Source: an uncultured Porphyromonadaceae bacterium (GTDB taxonomy: Bacteria > Bacteroidota > Bacteroidia > Bacteroidales > Muribaculaceae). Taken from it: a stretch of DNA of 5,859 nt. A model generated the notes under the pieces. The model had not been told where the DNA came from. It saw only the letters and a program-made list of their open reading frames with translations, and did no database searches. The translations under genes were made by a program, and so were the position numbers. Positions 5,444 to 5,859 of the stretch are shown piece by piece (the stretch's first letter is position 1; the number at the start of each line of letters is the position of its first letter). The stretch is taken from positions 1 to 5,859 of the forward strand of contig CABUTY010000101.1 of NCBI GenBank assembly GCA_902494595.1. Direction: 5' to 3'.

Positions 5444-5859
5444 TATTTGGCGAAGCTTACGGCACGTGTCTCACGTATCACGGTGATCTTAACCTGTCCC
5501 GGATATGTGAGCTCGTCCTGGATTTTCTTGGCTATTTCCGTCGACAGCTTGTCGGTTTCCTCATCGGTGATCTTGTCGGCGCCGACAATCACTCGGAGCT
5601 CTCGGCCCGCCTGTATGGCGTAGGTCTTGAGCACGCCGGGGTAGGAGAGGGCTATCTGCTCGAGGTCGTTGAGACGCTTTATGTATGCCTCCACAATCTC
5701 GCGGCGTGCTCCGGGACGTGCTCCCGATATGGCGTCGCACACCTGCACGATGGGTGCCAGCAGCGATGTCTGCTCCACTTCATCATGGTGCGCCCCGATG
5801 GCGTTGCATATGTCGGCTTTCTCCTTGAATTTCTCTGCCAGCTTCATGACTAAGAGTGC
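5443..5859 (-). CDS. rny: Ribonuclease Y, partial (C-terminal 138 residues)
   Basis: The C-terminal end of RNase Y, the membrane-anchored endoribonuclease that starts bulk mRNA decay in many bacteria lacking or not relying on RNase E. The frame is open to the right edge (Ala-Leu-Leu-Val before the first Met at 5847), so that Met is not the start and most of the protein lies outside: the transmembrane segment, coiled coil, KH domain and the HD signature. What is seen matches the end of the HD domain and the family C-terminus: [11 protein letters not shown] with metal-site histidines, [17 protein letters not shown] with the late Asp ligand, [22 protein letters not shown], and the hallmark ending [20 protein letters not shown]. 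The TAA overlaps the ricT ATG by one base. RNase Y is usually about 510-520 residues. No frameshift is visible in this part. Confidence 0.95.
   Translation of the reverse strand, partial: ALLVMKLAEKFKEKADICNAIGAHHDEVEQTSLLAPIVQVCDAISGARPGARREIVEAYIKRLNDLEQIALSYPGVLKTYAIQAGRELRVIVGADKITDEETDKLSTEIAKKIQDELTYPGQVKITVIRETRAVSFAK

Noticed and set aside
5443..5847. A complete 134-residue small protein starting at the Met at 5847
   Set aside because: The frame stays open to the window edge, and the residues before that Met (Ala-Leu-Leu) continue the RNase Y pattern, so this is the end of a longer gene.
1..5859. A CRISPR array, mobile element, phage or defence system
   Set aside because: No spacer-repeat array, transposase, integrase, terminal repeats or defence-type domains were seen. 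The 9-base repeat is too short and degenerate and has no unique spacers.

Overview
The window looks like chromosomal DNA of a fairly GC-rich member of the Bacteroidales, possibly Muribaculaceae-like. Four things suggest this: GldH-family lipoprotein, RicT and RNase Y sequences of Bacteroidetes type; an L13 protein beginning MDTLSYKT as in Bacteroides; an exact Bacteroidetes-type promoter (TTTG-N20-TAATTTTG); and no strong Shine-Dalgarno sites. The family-level assignment is inference. Every supported gene lies on the minus strand, so transcription runs from high to low coordinates.

Right part (5859 down to 1155): one tightly packed gene chain. In order of transcription it holds the 3' end of rny (RNase Y), ricT (PSP1-domain iron-sulfur partner of RNase Y), a gldH-family lipoprotein, an M24 (aminopeptidase P-like) metallopeptidase homologue, and cca (tRNA nucleotidyltransferase with an HD domain). 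Each junction overlaps, by 1, 4, 26 and 4 bases in that order, which points to a single mRNA with coupled translation. Three of the five products act in RNA turnover or tRNA maturation. The rny-ricT junction is the most informative, because RicT is known in Bacillus as a specificity factor for RNase Y.

Middle (1154 to 785): a 370-base spacer. Just after the cca stop is a GC-rich hairpin with an 8-bp stem and no U-tract. Next comes a degenerate 9-base tandem repeat of about 16 units, purine-rich in the transcribed sense. Then come the rplM promoter and a roughly 100-base untranslated leader that could fold.

Left part (784 to 1): the ribosomal protein pair rplM (L13, GTG start) and rpsI (S9, cut by the window edge), separated by five bases.

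I found no phage, insertion sequence, CRISPR, toxin-antitoxin or defence genes, and no tRNA or rRNA gene. The genes themselves belong to ordinary families. The unusual points are the rny-ricT coupling, the loss of auxiliary active-site histidines in the M24 protein, extra cysteines and a basic tail in RicT, and the nonamer repeat with an open, charged reading frame after the cca stop.
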